Source of the DNA: Variovorax sp. 54
GTDB taxonomy: Bacteria > Pseudomonadota > Gammaproteobacteria > Burkholderiales > Burkholderiaceae_C
Reading direction: 5' to 3'
Assembly: GCF_002754375.1 (NCBI RefSeq)
Contig: NZ_PEFF01000001.1
Location: 4,605,501-4,669,500 of the forward strand
DNA length: 64,000 nt
The notes beneath the pieces were generated by a model. The model worked only from the letters and a program-made list of their open reading frames with translations, searched no databases and was not told the origin of the DNA. The translations under genes and the position numbers were made by a program. This document shows, in pieces, positions 56,392 through 64,000 of this stretch. The number at the start of each line of letters is the position of its first letter. Position 1 is the first letter of the stretch.

Positions 56392-57173
56392 CAGTCCTGG
56401 CGGGGGCCGCCTGCTTCTTTTTCGACGCGTTGCCAGATCTCGATGGCCATCGGGTCGTCGATCTCCTCGAGGATGTGGCCCACGAGGCCGATGGCGCGCG
56501 CCATCACGCCGAAGCCGCGAATGATCTTCCACGGAAAGCCGAACTCGGCCGCAATGGCTCCGATGGCGCCCGTGGCGTTGATCGGCAGCGACTTGCCCGA
56601 CACGCGCTCGGCCTCTTCCTGCACCGCCTGCATCAGCGCGACGTAGTGGCTGGAGAGCCCGTTCTCCGCCGCGATCTGGAACAGGCGCGGCGTGCGCGGG
56701 TCGATCGGCTTGTGCAGCGGATGGCCCAGGCCCGGCACGATGAGCTTGCGTACGCGGTGGTCGGCCACGATGTCCTTCGCCATGTCGGCCAGCGGACGCG
56801 ACGGCTTCTCGCCGAAGGGAATGGCCTCGTAGAGCATCTTCGCGGCGCCTTCGGTGCTGCCCACGAACACGCTGCCCAGCCCGCACAGGCCGGCGGCCAC
56901 GGCGGCCTGCAGGGCTTCGGGCGCGCCGGCGTAGGTGAGCCGCGCGGCCAGCGCGCTCGGCGTGACGCCGTGTTCCACCAGTGTGACGACGATGGCGTTG
57001 AAGGTCACCGATTCCTGCGGCGTCGGGATGCGGCCCGTCAGCTCCAGGAAGGCCATGTCGCCCAGGTTGAGGTGGCCGAGGATTTCCGAGGGCAGGTCGC
57101 GCCCGCGCACGGTGATCTTGTCGGGCGTGCTGTGGCCGAGGTCGGTGTGCAGGGATTTCTTGATCTTTGTCAT
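56391..57173 (-). CDS. Citrate synthase-like citryl-CoA lyase
   Basis: 260 residues, about 60% of a citrate synthase: only the C-terminal catalytic part of the fold with its His (LIVPGLGHPLHKPIDPR) and a second His/Asp region (FGVMARAIGLVGHILEE). Short proteins of this kind are annotated as citryl-CoA lyase, cleaving a citryl-CoA-type thioester to acetyl-CoA and an oxoacid. First gene of the minus-strand run. Confidence 0.85.
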   Translation of the reverse strand: MTKIKKSLHTDLGHSTPDKITVRGRDLPSEILGHLNLGDMAFLELTGRIPTPQESVTFNAIVVTLVEHGVTPSALAARLTYAGAPEALQAAVAAGLCGLGSVFVGSTEGAAKMLYEAIPFGEKPSRPLADMAKDIVADHRVRKLIVPGLGHPLHKPIDPRTPRLFQIAAENGLSSHYVALMQAVQEEAERVSGKSLPINATGAIGAIAAEFGFPWKIIRGFGVMARAIGLVGHILEEIDDPMAIEIWQRVEKEAGGPRQD

Positions 57174-57215
57174 GGCCGCAAATCTATCCCCGCGCGCGCG
57201 ATCGGCCACTCAGTG

Positions 57216-57247
57216 ATTGCCAAACCCTCCCTTCCGCAATTGCGAAT
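57216..57247. promoter_or_regulatory. Candidate operator in the divergent catabolic promoter region
   Basis: CGCAATTGCG (57235-57244) is a 10-bp palindrome, and ATTGC (57216-57220) with GCAAT (57236-57240) make a wider inverted pair. They lie between the citryl-CoA lyase and the double acyl-CoA dehydrogenase genes. No regulator gene is adjacent. Confidence 0.4.
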
Positions 57248-57317
57248 GCCCTGCGGCGGGGTCTTCGGGCACGCTGCGACTCGTCATTGCAACGGAAAAG
57301 AAAAGGCAGACAGCGCG

Positions 57318-59654
57318 ATGGATTCCGACTCACTCCTGGCCGTGCGCGAAGCGGCGCTCGACTACTTCACCCGCAGCGGCGCCACCGCGCGGCGCCGCGC
57401 CCGCACCGAACGTCCGGAGGCCGACGAGGCCCAGGGTTGGGGCGAGATCGCCGCGCTCGGCTGGCCCGGCATGCTGGCGCCCGAGGCGGCCGGCGGCCTC
57501 GCGCTGGGGCTCGACGGCGCTGCAGAAATCCTGCGCGCGGCCGGCGAGCACGCGGCGCCCGAACCGCTGCTGGCGGTGGCGGGCCTGAGCGCGCTGCTGC
57601 TGGCACGGCTCGAATCGCCCGGCGCGCGTGCCTTGCTGGCCGACCTCGTCGCGGGCCGCAGCCTGCCCGCACTGGCCTGGCAGGAAAGCGCGGGCGACCT
57701 CAGCGCCGTGCCGCTGGCCTGCGGCTGCGAGTTGCGGTCCGGTCATGGGGGTGGCGTGCTGCTGCAGGGCGAAAAACTCATGGTGCTGCCCGGCGCTGCT
57801 GCCAGCGGCTGGCTGGTGTCGGCGCGCGGCGAGGACGACGCCGTGCTGCTGTGGGTGCCGCGCGGCACAGAGGGCGTGAGCGAGACGCTCGTGCCGCTGG
57901 TCGATGGCAGCCAGGCGGCCAACCTGCGCTTCGAAGAGGTCGTGCTGTCGGCCGACGCCGTGCTGGCCAGCGGGCCGGCCGCGCAGGAGGCGTTGCGCCA
58001 GGCGCTCGCCGCCGGACAAATCTTGCAGGCCGCCGAGCTGCTGGGCGCGGGGCAGGCGATGCTGGCGCAGACGCTGGCCTACCTGCGCACGCGCTCGCAG
58101 TTCGGCAAGGCCATCGGCAGCTTCCAGGCGCTGCAGCACCGCAGCGTCGACATGTTCATTCACCTCGAAGTGGCGCAGGCTACGCTCAACGATGTGCTCG
58201 CGCTGGTGGGCGACGGCACGTTGCCTGCGGACCGGCTCGAAGCCGAGGCCAGCCGCGTCAACGCACGTTGCACGGCTGCCGCGCTGCAGGCGTCGCGCGC
58301 GGCAGTGCAGCTGCACGGGGCCATCGGCTACACGCAGGAATGCGACCTGAGCCTGTTCTACAAGCGCGTGCTGTGCCTGTCGGCATGGCTGGGCAATGCC
58401 ACGGCGCACCAGCGCCGGCATGCCGCGCTGACTGGCGAAGCCGAAGCTGCTGCGAGTGGTGCTGCAGCCTGGCATGGCGAGTTCCTCGCGCGCACCACCG
58501 ACTGGGCCACGGTGCCCGAGGCCGAGTTCCGCCGCATGGTGCGCGGCTTCCTGCAGCAGCGCTATCCGGCGCAGTTGCGCTACCTCTCGCACCGCGCGCG
58601 CTGGAGCGAGATTCGCGAGTGGTACCTCACGCTCTCGGCGCAGGGCTGGATCGCGCCGGCCTGGCCGCAGTCGCACGGCGGCATGGGTTTGCCGGCCGAC
58701 AAGCTCATCGCCTGGATCGAGGAGCTGGAGCAGCACGGCGTGGCGCGCGCGCCCGACCAGGGCATCGTGATGATCGGCCCGCTGCTCATCCAGCACGGCA
58801 CGCCCGCGCAGCAGCAGCGCTTTCTGCCGCGCATCCTCAGCGGTGAGCATGTGTGGTGCCAGGGCTACTCGGAGCCCAATGCCGGCTCCGACCTGGCCGG
58901 CCTGCGCACCGAAGCGGTGGCGGGGCGCGATGCGCAGGGCGACCACTTCGTCGTCAACGGCCAGAAGATCTGGACCACGCTCGCACAAGACGCCAACCAC
59001 ATCTTCATGCTCGTGCGCACCGACAAGGGCGCGCGCAAGCAGGAGGGCATCAGCTTCCTGCTGTGCGACCTGCGCACGCCGGGCGTCACGGTGCGGCCCA
59101 TTCACACGCTGGCGGGCGAGCCCGAGTTCTGCGAAGTGTTCTTCGACAACGTGCGCGTGCCGGCCGACCAGCTCGTGGGCCAGCTGCACGGCGGCTGGAC
59201 GATCGCGAAGGCGCTGCTGGGCTTCGAGCGCATCTTCCTGGGCAGCCCCAAGCAGTCGCAGTACGCGCTGGGCCAGCTCGCGCGGCTCGGGCAGGCACGG
59301 CGGCTGTTTGCCGACCCGGTGTTCGCGCAGCGCTTCGCAGCGCTGCGGCTCGACGTGCTCGACCTGTCGGCCGCGTACACGGGTTTCGCGAACATCGTGC
59401 GTGCGGGCAAGCCGCTGCCCGCGTCGGTGTCGCTGCTGAAGATCTGGGCCAGCGAGACCTACCACCGCATCGGTGCCTTGCTGGTCGAGGCCGGCGAAGA
59501 GCAGGGCGCGGTCGCAGGCGACCAGGTGCTCGACGGCCAGAGCTTCAACGTGCTCTCGCCGCTCATCGGTTCCACCGCCGCAATGATCTACGGCGGCACG
59601 AACGAGATCCAGCGCAACATCCTCGCGCGGCAAGTTTTGGACTTGCCCGTATGA
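57318..59654 (+). CDS. Double-length acyl-CoA dehydrogenase (two fused domains)
   Basis: 778 residues, twice the usual size. Residues 1 to about 385 are one acyl-CoA dehydrogenase unit (TRSQFGKAIGSFQALQHRSVDM, QLHGAIGYTQECDLSLFYKR). From about 395 a second unit follows, with QGYSEPNAGSDLAGLRTEA, NGQKIWTTLAQDANHIFMLV and MIYGGTNEIQRNILARQ. The first unit has a weak FAD-loop region; the second has the full one. Fusions like this resemble FadE-type dehydrogenases for sterol side chains and substituted acyl-CoAs, where two units equal a heterodimer. Heads the plus-strand run. Confidence 0.9.
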   Translation: MDSDSLLAVREAALDYFTRSGATARRRARTERPEADEAQGWGEIAALGWPGMLAPEAAGGLALGLDGAAEILRAAGEHAAPEPLLAVAGLSALLLARLESPGARALLADLVAGRSLPALAWQESAGDLSAVPLACGCELRSGHGGGVLLQGEKLMVLPGAAASGWLVSARGEDDAVLLWVPRGTEGVSETLVPLVDGSQAANLRFEEVVLSADAVLASGPAAQEALRQALAAGQILQAAELLGAGQAMLAQTLAYLRTRSQFGKAIGSFQALQHRSVDMFIHLEVAQATLNDVLALVGDGTLPADRLEAEASRVNARCTAAALQASRAAVQLHGAIGYTQECDLSLFYKRVLCLSAWLGNATAHQRRHAALTGEAEAAASGAAAWHGEFLARTTDWATVPEAEFRRMVRGFLQQRYPAQLRYLSHRARWSEIREWYLTLSAQGWIAPAWPQSHGGMGLPADKLIAWIEELEQHGVARAPDQGIVMIGPLLIQHGTPAQQQRFLPRILSGEHVWCQGYSEPNAGSDLAGLRTEAVAGRDAQGDHFVVNGQKIWTTLAQDANHIFMLVRTDKGARKQEGISFLLCDLRTPGVTVRPIHTLAGEPEFCEVFFDNVRVPADQLVGQLHGGWTIAKALLGFERIFLGSPKQSQYALGQLARLGQARRLFADPVFAQRFAALRLDVLDLSAAYTGFANIVRAGKPLPASVSLLKIWASETYHRIGALLVEAGEEQGAVAGDQVLDGQSFNVLSPLIGSTAAMIYGGTNEIQRNILARQVLDLPV

Positions 59655-59753
59655 GGCTGACCCCCAGTCTTCGCGCACTTCGTGTCGCTACGCCAACCCC
59701 CTTCCAGGGGGCAACACCAGCGGCCCGGCAAAGCCGGTTCCGCGGTGTTTCGC
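59655..59753 (+). repeat. Comamonadaceae-type intergenic repeat with hairpins
   Basis: Starts at the dehydrogenase stop. Contains CCCCC-TTCCA-GGGGG (59697-59711) and a long interrupted hairpin: AACACC (59713-59718) with GGTGTT (59744-59749), GCGG (59720-59723) with CCGC (59740-59743), CCGGC (59725-59729) with GCCGG (59733-59737). The text around GCGCACTTCGTGTCGCTACG is one I recall as dispersed between genes in Variovorax and Acidovorax. It may act as a terminator or processing signal. Confidence 0.65.
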
Positions 59754-59814
59754 GAACGAGCCACGTCGTCCGCGTCTTGAACCGAGTTTGAAGATCAAAA
59801 AGGAGACAACGCTC

Positions 59815-60804
59815 ATGCAATCCCTCGAACTTTCTCGCCGCCAGCTCATGGCCGCGCTGGCGGGCAGCGCGGCGCTCGCCGCACTGCCGCACCGTGCTTT
59901 CGCGCAGCAGCAGCCGCTGCCGCCGCTCATCAAGCTGGTGGTCGGCTATTCCGCCGGCGGGCCGGTGGACGGCGCCGCGCGCCTGCTGGCGCCCGCGCTG
60001 GGCCAGGAGCTGGGCACGCAGGTGATCGTCGACAACCGGCCCGGCGCGGCCGGTTCGCTCGGCGGCAACGCGGTCGCCAAGGCGCCGCCCGATGGCGCGA
60101 TGCTGTTCTTCGGCGCGAGCCCGACCATCACCATCAACCCGAACGTGCAGCGCAGCATGCCCTTCGACCCGATGAAGGACCTGATGCCCCTGGCGCCGCT
60201 GGTCGACTACACCAACGTGCTGGTGGTCAACAACGACCTGCCGGTGCGCAACGTGGGCGAGCTGCTGGCCTATGCCAAGGCCAAGCCCGGCAAGCTGTTC
60301 TACGGCTCGGCGGGCGTGGGCGCATCGAACCATCTGTGCGGTGCACTGCTCGAGAAGATGAGCGGCCTGCAGCTGACGCACGTGCCGTACAAGGGCAGCG
60401 CGCCGGCGCTGGCCGACGTGATGGCCGGCACCGTGCCGATGATGTTCGACATCATCGCGACCTCGCGGCCCTTCATCCAGTCGGGCAAGCTGCGCGCGCT
60501 GGCCGTTACTTCACGTCAGCGCAACCGCATGCTGCCCGACGTGCCGACCATGATCGAGTCGGGCGTGCCCGGCTACGACGTGGGCGGCTGGTTCGGCCTG
60601 TACGGCCCGGCGCGCATGGACCCGGCGCTGGTCGCGCGCGTGAACGCCGCGGCGCAGAAGATGCTGGCGCGCGAAGACATCGCGCACCGCCTGCGCGAGC
60701 AGGGCTACGACGTCTGGACGGGCGCACCGGAAGTGCTGGCGACCAAGGGCGTGTCGGACCGCAAGCTGTGGGCGAGCGCGTCCAAGGGCATCGAGGCGGA
60801 ATAG
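59815..60804 (+). CDS. Bug-family substrate-binding protein
   Basis: 329 residues from ATG 59815 (AAGGAG nine bases upstream). Tat-like signal SRRQLMAALAGSAALAALPHRAFAQ. Family marks: KLVVGYSAGGPVDGAARLL, NRPGAAGSLGGNAVAKAPPDG, THVPYKGSAPALADVMAGTV. Lies between the double dehydrogenase and the CoA ligase, three bases from the latter, so it probably delivers the acid the ligase activates. Confidence 0.93.
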   Translation: MQSLELSRRQLMAALAGSAALAALPHRAFAQQQPLPPLIKLVVGYSAGGPVDGAARLLAPALGQELGTQVIVDNRPGAAGSLGGNAVAKAPPDGAMLFFGASPTITINPNVQRSMPFDPMKDLMPLAPLVDYTNVLVVNNDLPVRNVGELLAYAKAKPGKLFYGSAGVGASNHLCGALLEKMSGLQLTHVPYKGSAPALADVMAGTVPMMFDIIATSRPFIQSGKLRALAVTSRQRNRMLPDVPTMIESGVPGYDVGGWFGLYGPARMDPALVARVNAAAQKMLAREDIAHRLREQGYDVWTGAPEVLATKGVSDRKLWASASKGIEAE

Positions 60805-60807
60805 CCG

Positions 60808-62310
60808 ATGCAGCCATCACGCATTCATCACCTGCTCGAAGACCGCGCCACCCGCACGCCGGACGCGGTATTTTTGTACGAACTTGAGGGCACCACGACG
60901 TATGGCGCGCTGCAGGCCATGGTCGAGACCGCCGCGAACGACCTGCTCGCCGCCGGCGTGCGGCCGACCGACCGCGTGGTGCTGGTGGCCGAGAACTGTG
61001 CGGCCCACATCGCGCTGCTGCTGGCCTGCAGCCGCGTGGGCGCATGGTCGTGCGGCGTCAACGCGCGCATGTCGCCGGGCGAGATCGCGGCCATTGCCGA
61101 GCGCGCCGACGCGCGGCTGTGCGGCTTCACCACCGACGCGTCCGATGCCGCGCGCACGCACGCGCAGCGCGCGTCGGCCGTGCCGGCCACGCTGCCCGGC
61201 GTGATGTTCACCGCCGCGCGCGCCGACGCCCGCCCCGAGCCCGACCCGGCGCTGGCCGATGCCGCCGCGATCATCTTCACGTCGGGCACCTCGGGCACGC
61301 CCAAGGGCGTGATGGTGTCGCACCGCGGGCTGCTGCACTTCGGCCGCGTGTCGGCGGCGGTGCGCGCGCTCGACACGCACGACCGCGTCTACGCCTTCCT
61401 GCCGATGACCCACATCTTCGGCATCGGCACCGTGCTGATGGCCGCGCTCACGGGCGGGGCCGCGCTGGTGCTGCGCGCCAGCTTCTCGCCGGCCGACATG
61501 CTCGAGGCGCTGGCGCACGGGCAGGTGTCGAATCTGCTCGGGCCGCCCACCATGTACGCGCGGCTGCTGGCGCACATCGAGGCGCAACAGCTCGCGCCGC
61601 GCTTTCCGAATCTGCGCTACGTGTACACAGGCTCCGCGCCGCTCGACCCGGCGCTCAAGCAGCGCGTGGAGCGGCGCTTCGGCCAGCCGCTGCATTACGG
61701 CTACGGCCTGTCGGAGTACGCGGGCTCGGTGTTCCTCACGCGCACCGAGGCGCCGCGCGCCGACACCTCGGCCGGCTACGTGGTCGAGGGCGGCGAGGGG
61801 CGCATCGTCACGGCCGAGGGCACCGAAGCCGCACCCGGCGACACCGGCGAGATCTGGCTGCGCGGCCCGGGCCTGATGCTGGGCTACTTCCGCGACGCGG
61901 CCGCCACCGCGCAGGTGATGCGCCCGGGCGGCTGGTACGCCACCGGCGACCTCGGCCGCTTCGACGCCGACGGTGCGCTGTTCGTGGTGGGGAGGCTCAA
62001 GGAAATGATCATCCGCTCGGGCTTCAACGTGTACCCGGCCGAGGTCGAGGCGGTGATCGGCCGCTTCGCCGGCGTGCACCTGTGCGCCGTGGTCGGCGTG
62101 CCCGAGGCCGACGGCAACGAGCAGATCGTCGCCTTCGTCCAGCTGAACCCCGGCGCGTCGCTCGACGAGGCGGCGCTGCGCGCGCACCTGGTCGAGCACC
62201 TGTCGCCCTACAAGCGGCCCGCGCGCATCGAGGTGATCGACGCGATGCCGACCACGGCCAACGGCAAGCTGCTCAAGCGGGAACTGCAGGCGCGGGCTCG
62301 GCGGCCCTGA
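60808..62310 (+). CDS. AMP-dependent acyl-CoA synthetase (ligase)
   Basis: 500 residues of the ANL superfamily. P-loop IIFTSGTSGTPKGVMVSHRG, A5 YGYGLSEYAG, A7 YATGDLGRFD, A8 GRLKEMIIRSGFNVYPAEVE and the C-terminal catalytic Lys in TTANGKLLKREL. It activates a carboxylic acid to its CoA thioester. With the Bug receptor before it and three dehydrogenase/lyase enzymes around, it is the likely entry step of the 53.8-62.3-kb pathway. Confidence 0.93.
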   Translation: MQPSRIHHLLEDRATRTPDAVFLYELEGTTTYGALQAMVETAANDLLAAGVRPTDRVVLVAENCAAHIALLLACSRVGAWSCGVNARMSPGEIAAIAERADARLCGFTTDASDAARTHAQRASAVPATLPGVMFTAARADARPEPDPALADAAAIIFTSGTSGTPKGVMVSHRGLLHFGRVSAAVRALDTHDRVYAFLPMTHIFGIGTVLMAALTGGAALVLRASFSPADMLEALAHGQVSNLLGPPTMYARLLAHIEAQQLAPRFPNLRYVYTGSAPLDPALKQRVERRFGQPLHYGYGLSEYAGSVFLTRTEAPRADTSAGYVVEGGEGRIVTAEGTEAAPGDTGEIWLRGPGLMLGYFRDAAATAQVMRPGGWYATGDLGRFDADGALFVVGRLKEMIIRSGFNVYPAEVEAVIGRFAGVHLCAVVGVPEADGNEQIVAFVQLNPGASLDEAALRAHLVEHLSPYKRPARIEVIDAMPTTANGKLLKRELQARARRP

Positions 62311-62482
62311 GGCCCACGGGCGGACGTAGGCTGGCTCCTACACACGGCGGTCGGGGCCGGGGCCGATACTCGGAGGCTTCTTCTCCCGTTCGATCCAGAA
62401 AGTCCGCCGTGACCGTGCCTCCCTTCATTTCCCGCGCCGCCTGCCGTGTCCACCCGGCAACTCCCTTCGCGGGCAGGCGGGC

Positions 62483-63166
62483 ATGAAGGCCGCACCCAGC
62501 GCACGCAGCTGGATCGCGGCCGGCGTGCGGCACGAACTGCTCACGCGCGCCTTGCCGGCCCTGCGGCACGACATGACAGCACCCGTTTCGGTGATCCGCA
62601 TGGCGGTGCTGATGCTCAAGCGCCAGGTGGCGGCCGACCCCGTCGACCCCGCCGCCTGCGAGGAGCGGGTGAACCTCATCGACAACCAGGTCTCCGAGCT
62701 CGTGGGCGCGATCCGCTCGCTGCGCGACTGGGAACTGGCCACCACCGACGACGGCATCACGCGCGGCGCACTGGTGGCGCAATGCATGACGCTGATGCGT
62801 TCGGCCTTCGACCTGCACGGCGTGGCGCTCGAGGTCGATGACGCGCTCGCCCCGCAGGACGACGAACCGCGCCGGCCCAACGCCGCTGCGCTGCGCTACC
62901 TGTTCCTCGGCGCGCTGGGGTATCTGCACGACGGCGTGGACGAAGCCGGCGCCATCCGCATCGAGGCCGACGGTGCCGACGGGCTGCGCCTGAGCGCGGG
63001 GCCGCGCGAGGCGGGCGGTGCGTCCGCCGTGCTCGACGCACACCGGGCGCCGCGCGCGCTGGCCATCGACGCCGTCGCGCTGCAGAGCCTGGCCGAAGAC
63101 ATGGGCTACGCCGTGGTCATCGCACCCGACAGCGTGCGCTTCGCGCTGGCGGCCCCCGCGGGGTGA
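62483..63166 (+). CDS. Histidine-kinase-like protein without ATPase domain
   Basis: 227 residues. ALRHDMTAPVSVIRMAVLML (His at 29) resembles the H-box of a histidine kinase dimerisation domain, and a second helix (INLIDNQVSELVGAIRSLR-like) completes the hairpin. No N, G1 or G2 ATP boxes follow; the rest (to residue 227) is an Ala/Asp/Arg-rich alpha/beta stretch. It might be a phosphotransfer protein or a degenerate kinase. No response regulator lies nearby. Family not recognised beyond this. Confidence 0.5.
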   Translation: MKAAPSARSWIAAGVRHELLTRALPALRHDMTAPVSVIRMAVLMLKRQVAADPVDPAACEERVNLIDNQVSELVGAIRSLRDWELATTDDGITRGALVAQCMTLMRSAFDLHGVALEVDDALAPQDDEPRRPNAAALRYLFLGALGYLHDGVDEAGAIRIEADGADGLRLSAGPREAGGASAVLDAHRAPRALAIDAVALQSLAEDMGYAVVIAPDSVRFALAAPAG

Positions 63167-63247
63167 GCGGGCCGGCGGGCACGATGGTTGCTGGCACCGA
63201 AGCCTGAGCTTCCTTTTTTCTTTTCCTCCTCTTTCGCGAGTTTCCCC

Positions 63248-64000
63248 ATGACGCTGTCTTCTCTCTCTCGGGCCTCTTCCTGCGGCCGCTGGCTGTCGCT
63301 CGGCGCCGTCGCGCTGCTGGCCACGGCCTGCGCCTCCACCGACCCGCGCGCGCCGTCGGCCACGGCCACGGCCGCGGTGCCGCCCATCAAGGTGAAGGTG
63401 TTCGTCGCCGCCATGTTCGAGATCGGCCAGAACACCGGCGACCGCGCCGGTGAGTTCCAGTACTGGTACGAGCGCTACTGGAAGGGCGCCAAGCCCATGG
63501 CCGTGCCCGGCGCACTGCAGCCGGTGTACTGCAACACCGACGGCGTGTGCGGCGCGGTGCTGGGCATGGGCAAGGTCAACTCGTCGTCCTCGATGCAGGC
63601 CATCCTGCTGAACCCGCAGCTCGACTTCTCGCAGGCCTACTACGTGATCTCCGGCGTGGCCGGCACGCCGCCGCAGCGCGGCACCATCGGCGAGGTGAGC
63701 TGGGCCACCTGGCTCGTCGACTACGACCTCGGCCATCGCTGGGCGCCCGAAGAGAACAAGCCCGGCGAACCCACCTTCATGCCGCGCAAGGGCTACGAGG
63801 AGTACCGCCGCTTCAAGCTCAACCCCGACCTCGTCGGCTGGGCCATGAAGCTGTCGGCCGACACGCCGCTCAAGGATTCGGAATCAGCCCGCAAATACCG
63901 CCTGCGCTACCCCGATGCCGCCGCACGCCGCGCCCCCTTCGTGGGCACCGGCACGCACATGACGGGCGACACCTTCTTCCACGGCCCCGGCATGTCGAAG
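63248..64000 (+). CDS. Purine nucleoside permease-family lipoprotein (3' part missing)
   Basis: The frame from ATG 63248 stays open to the right edge (251 residues seen). Signal peptide ends in lipobox LLATAC, so it is an exported lipoprotein. IKVKVFVAAMFEIGQNTGDRAGEFQYWYERY and YYVISGVAGTPPQRGTIGEVSWATWLVDYDLGHRW match the NUP family, named after a yeast/Candida purine nucleoside permease; the fold is that of a nucleoside phosphorylase. In bacteria a periplasmic enzyme is as likely as a transporter. The stop is not in this window. Confidence 0.85.
   Translation, partial: MTLSSLSRASSCGRWLSLGAVALLATACASTDPRAPSATATAAVPPIKVKVFVAAMFEIGQNTGDRAGEFQYWYERYWKGAKPMAVPGALQPVYCNTDGVCGAVLGMGKVNSSSSMQAILLNPQLDFSQAYYVISGVAGTPPQRGTIGEVSWATWLVDYDLGHRWAPEENKPGEPTFMPRKGYEEYRRFKLNPDLVGWAMKLSADTPLKDSESARKYRLRYPDAAARRAPFVGTGTHMTGDTFFHGPGMSK

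Noticed and set aside
57318..59654. Two separate acyl-CoA dehydrogenase genes
   Set aside because: The frame is continuous across the junction near residue 390, with no stop and no internal ribosome site, so a fusion is the simpler reading.

Overview
The window is a 64-kb piece of a GC-rich betaproteobacterial chromosome. It is most likely from Comamonadaceae, with Variovorax the closest guess. The reasons are the high G+C third positions, the gene sets ribF-ileS-lspA and rpmB-rpmG next to trxB, three Bug-type (tripartite tricarboxylate) binding proteins, many acyl-CoA dehydrogenases, an arylmalonate decarboxylase, and an intergenic repeat that I recall from this family. The species call is inference; no marker such as 16S rRNA is present.

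Layout. 1-1.6 kb: a LacI-type regulator and an ABC binding protein (cut by the left edge) behind a perfect 16-bp palindrome. 1.7-6.2 kb: ribF-ileS-lspA, with a REP-like inverted repeat between ribF and ileS. 6.3-11.5 kb: an HNH nuclease, then an ECHDC3-like crotonase, a lipoprotein alpha/beta hydrolase and a pair of acyl-CoA dehydrogenases. 11.7-24.8 kb: mostly housekeeping genes (purN, I78 inhibitor, M48 protease, an RsmB-like methyltransferase, desaturase, rpmB-rpmG, trxB, a Crp/Fnr regulator, ftsK, lolA, rarA). 25-28.8 kb: livHMGF, an ABC importer for branched-chain amino acids, behind a leader that can fold as a three-way junction and encodes a short Leu/Val-containing peptide. 28.8-34.5 kb: a two-subunit molybdenum hydroxylase opposite a Crp/Fnr regulator with a palindrome between them, then a Bug receptor and an iron-sulfur flavin reductase. 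34.5-46 kb: housekeeping (SDR, RidA, tRNA-Leu, cysM, Nudix, TusA-like, galU, valS, yaaA, prolyl hydroxylase-like, queF). valS carries an internal patch of foreign-looking codon use.

46-52 kb is a catabolic block on one strand: an SDR, two tandem LysR paralogues, an enolase-superfamily enzyme, a Bug receptor and an arylmalonate decarboxylase homologue with every catalytic residue of the family in place. 52.0-53.85 kb is a clearly AT-richer island with two overlapping genes, a membrane-associated P-loop GTPase and a tail-anchored protein. I recognise neither beyond its motifs, and this is the best candidate in the window for an undescribed system. 53.85-62.3 kb is a second catabolic block around a divergent promoter: MmgE/PrpD, acyl-CoA dehydrogenase and a citryl-CoA-lyase-like protein one way; a double-length acyl-CoA dehydrogenase, a Bug receptor and an acyl-CoA ligase the other. 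The window ends with a kinase-like protein lacking an ATPase domain and a purine nucleoside permease-like lipoprotein cut by the right edge.

No insertion sequence, integrase, CRISPR array or rRNA operon was seen. No gene-free stretch is longer than about 290 bases; the longest (52016-52298) is described as a feature.
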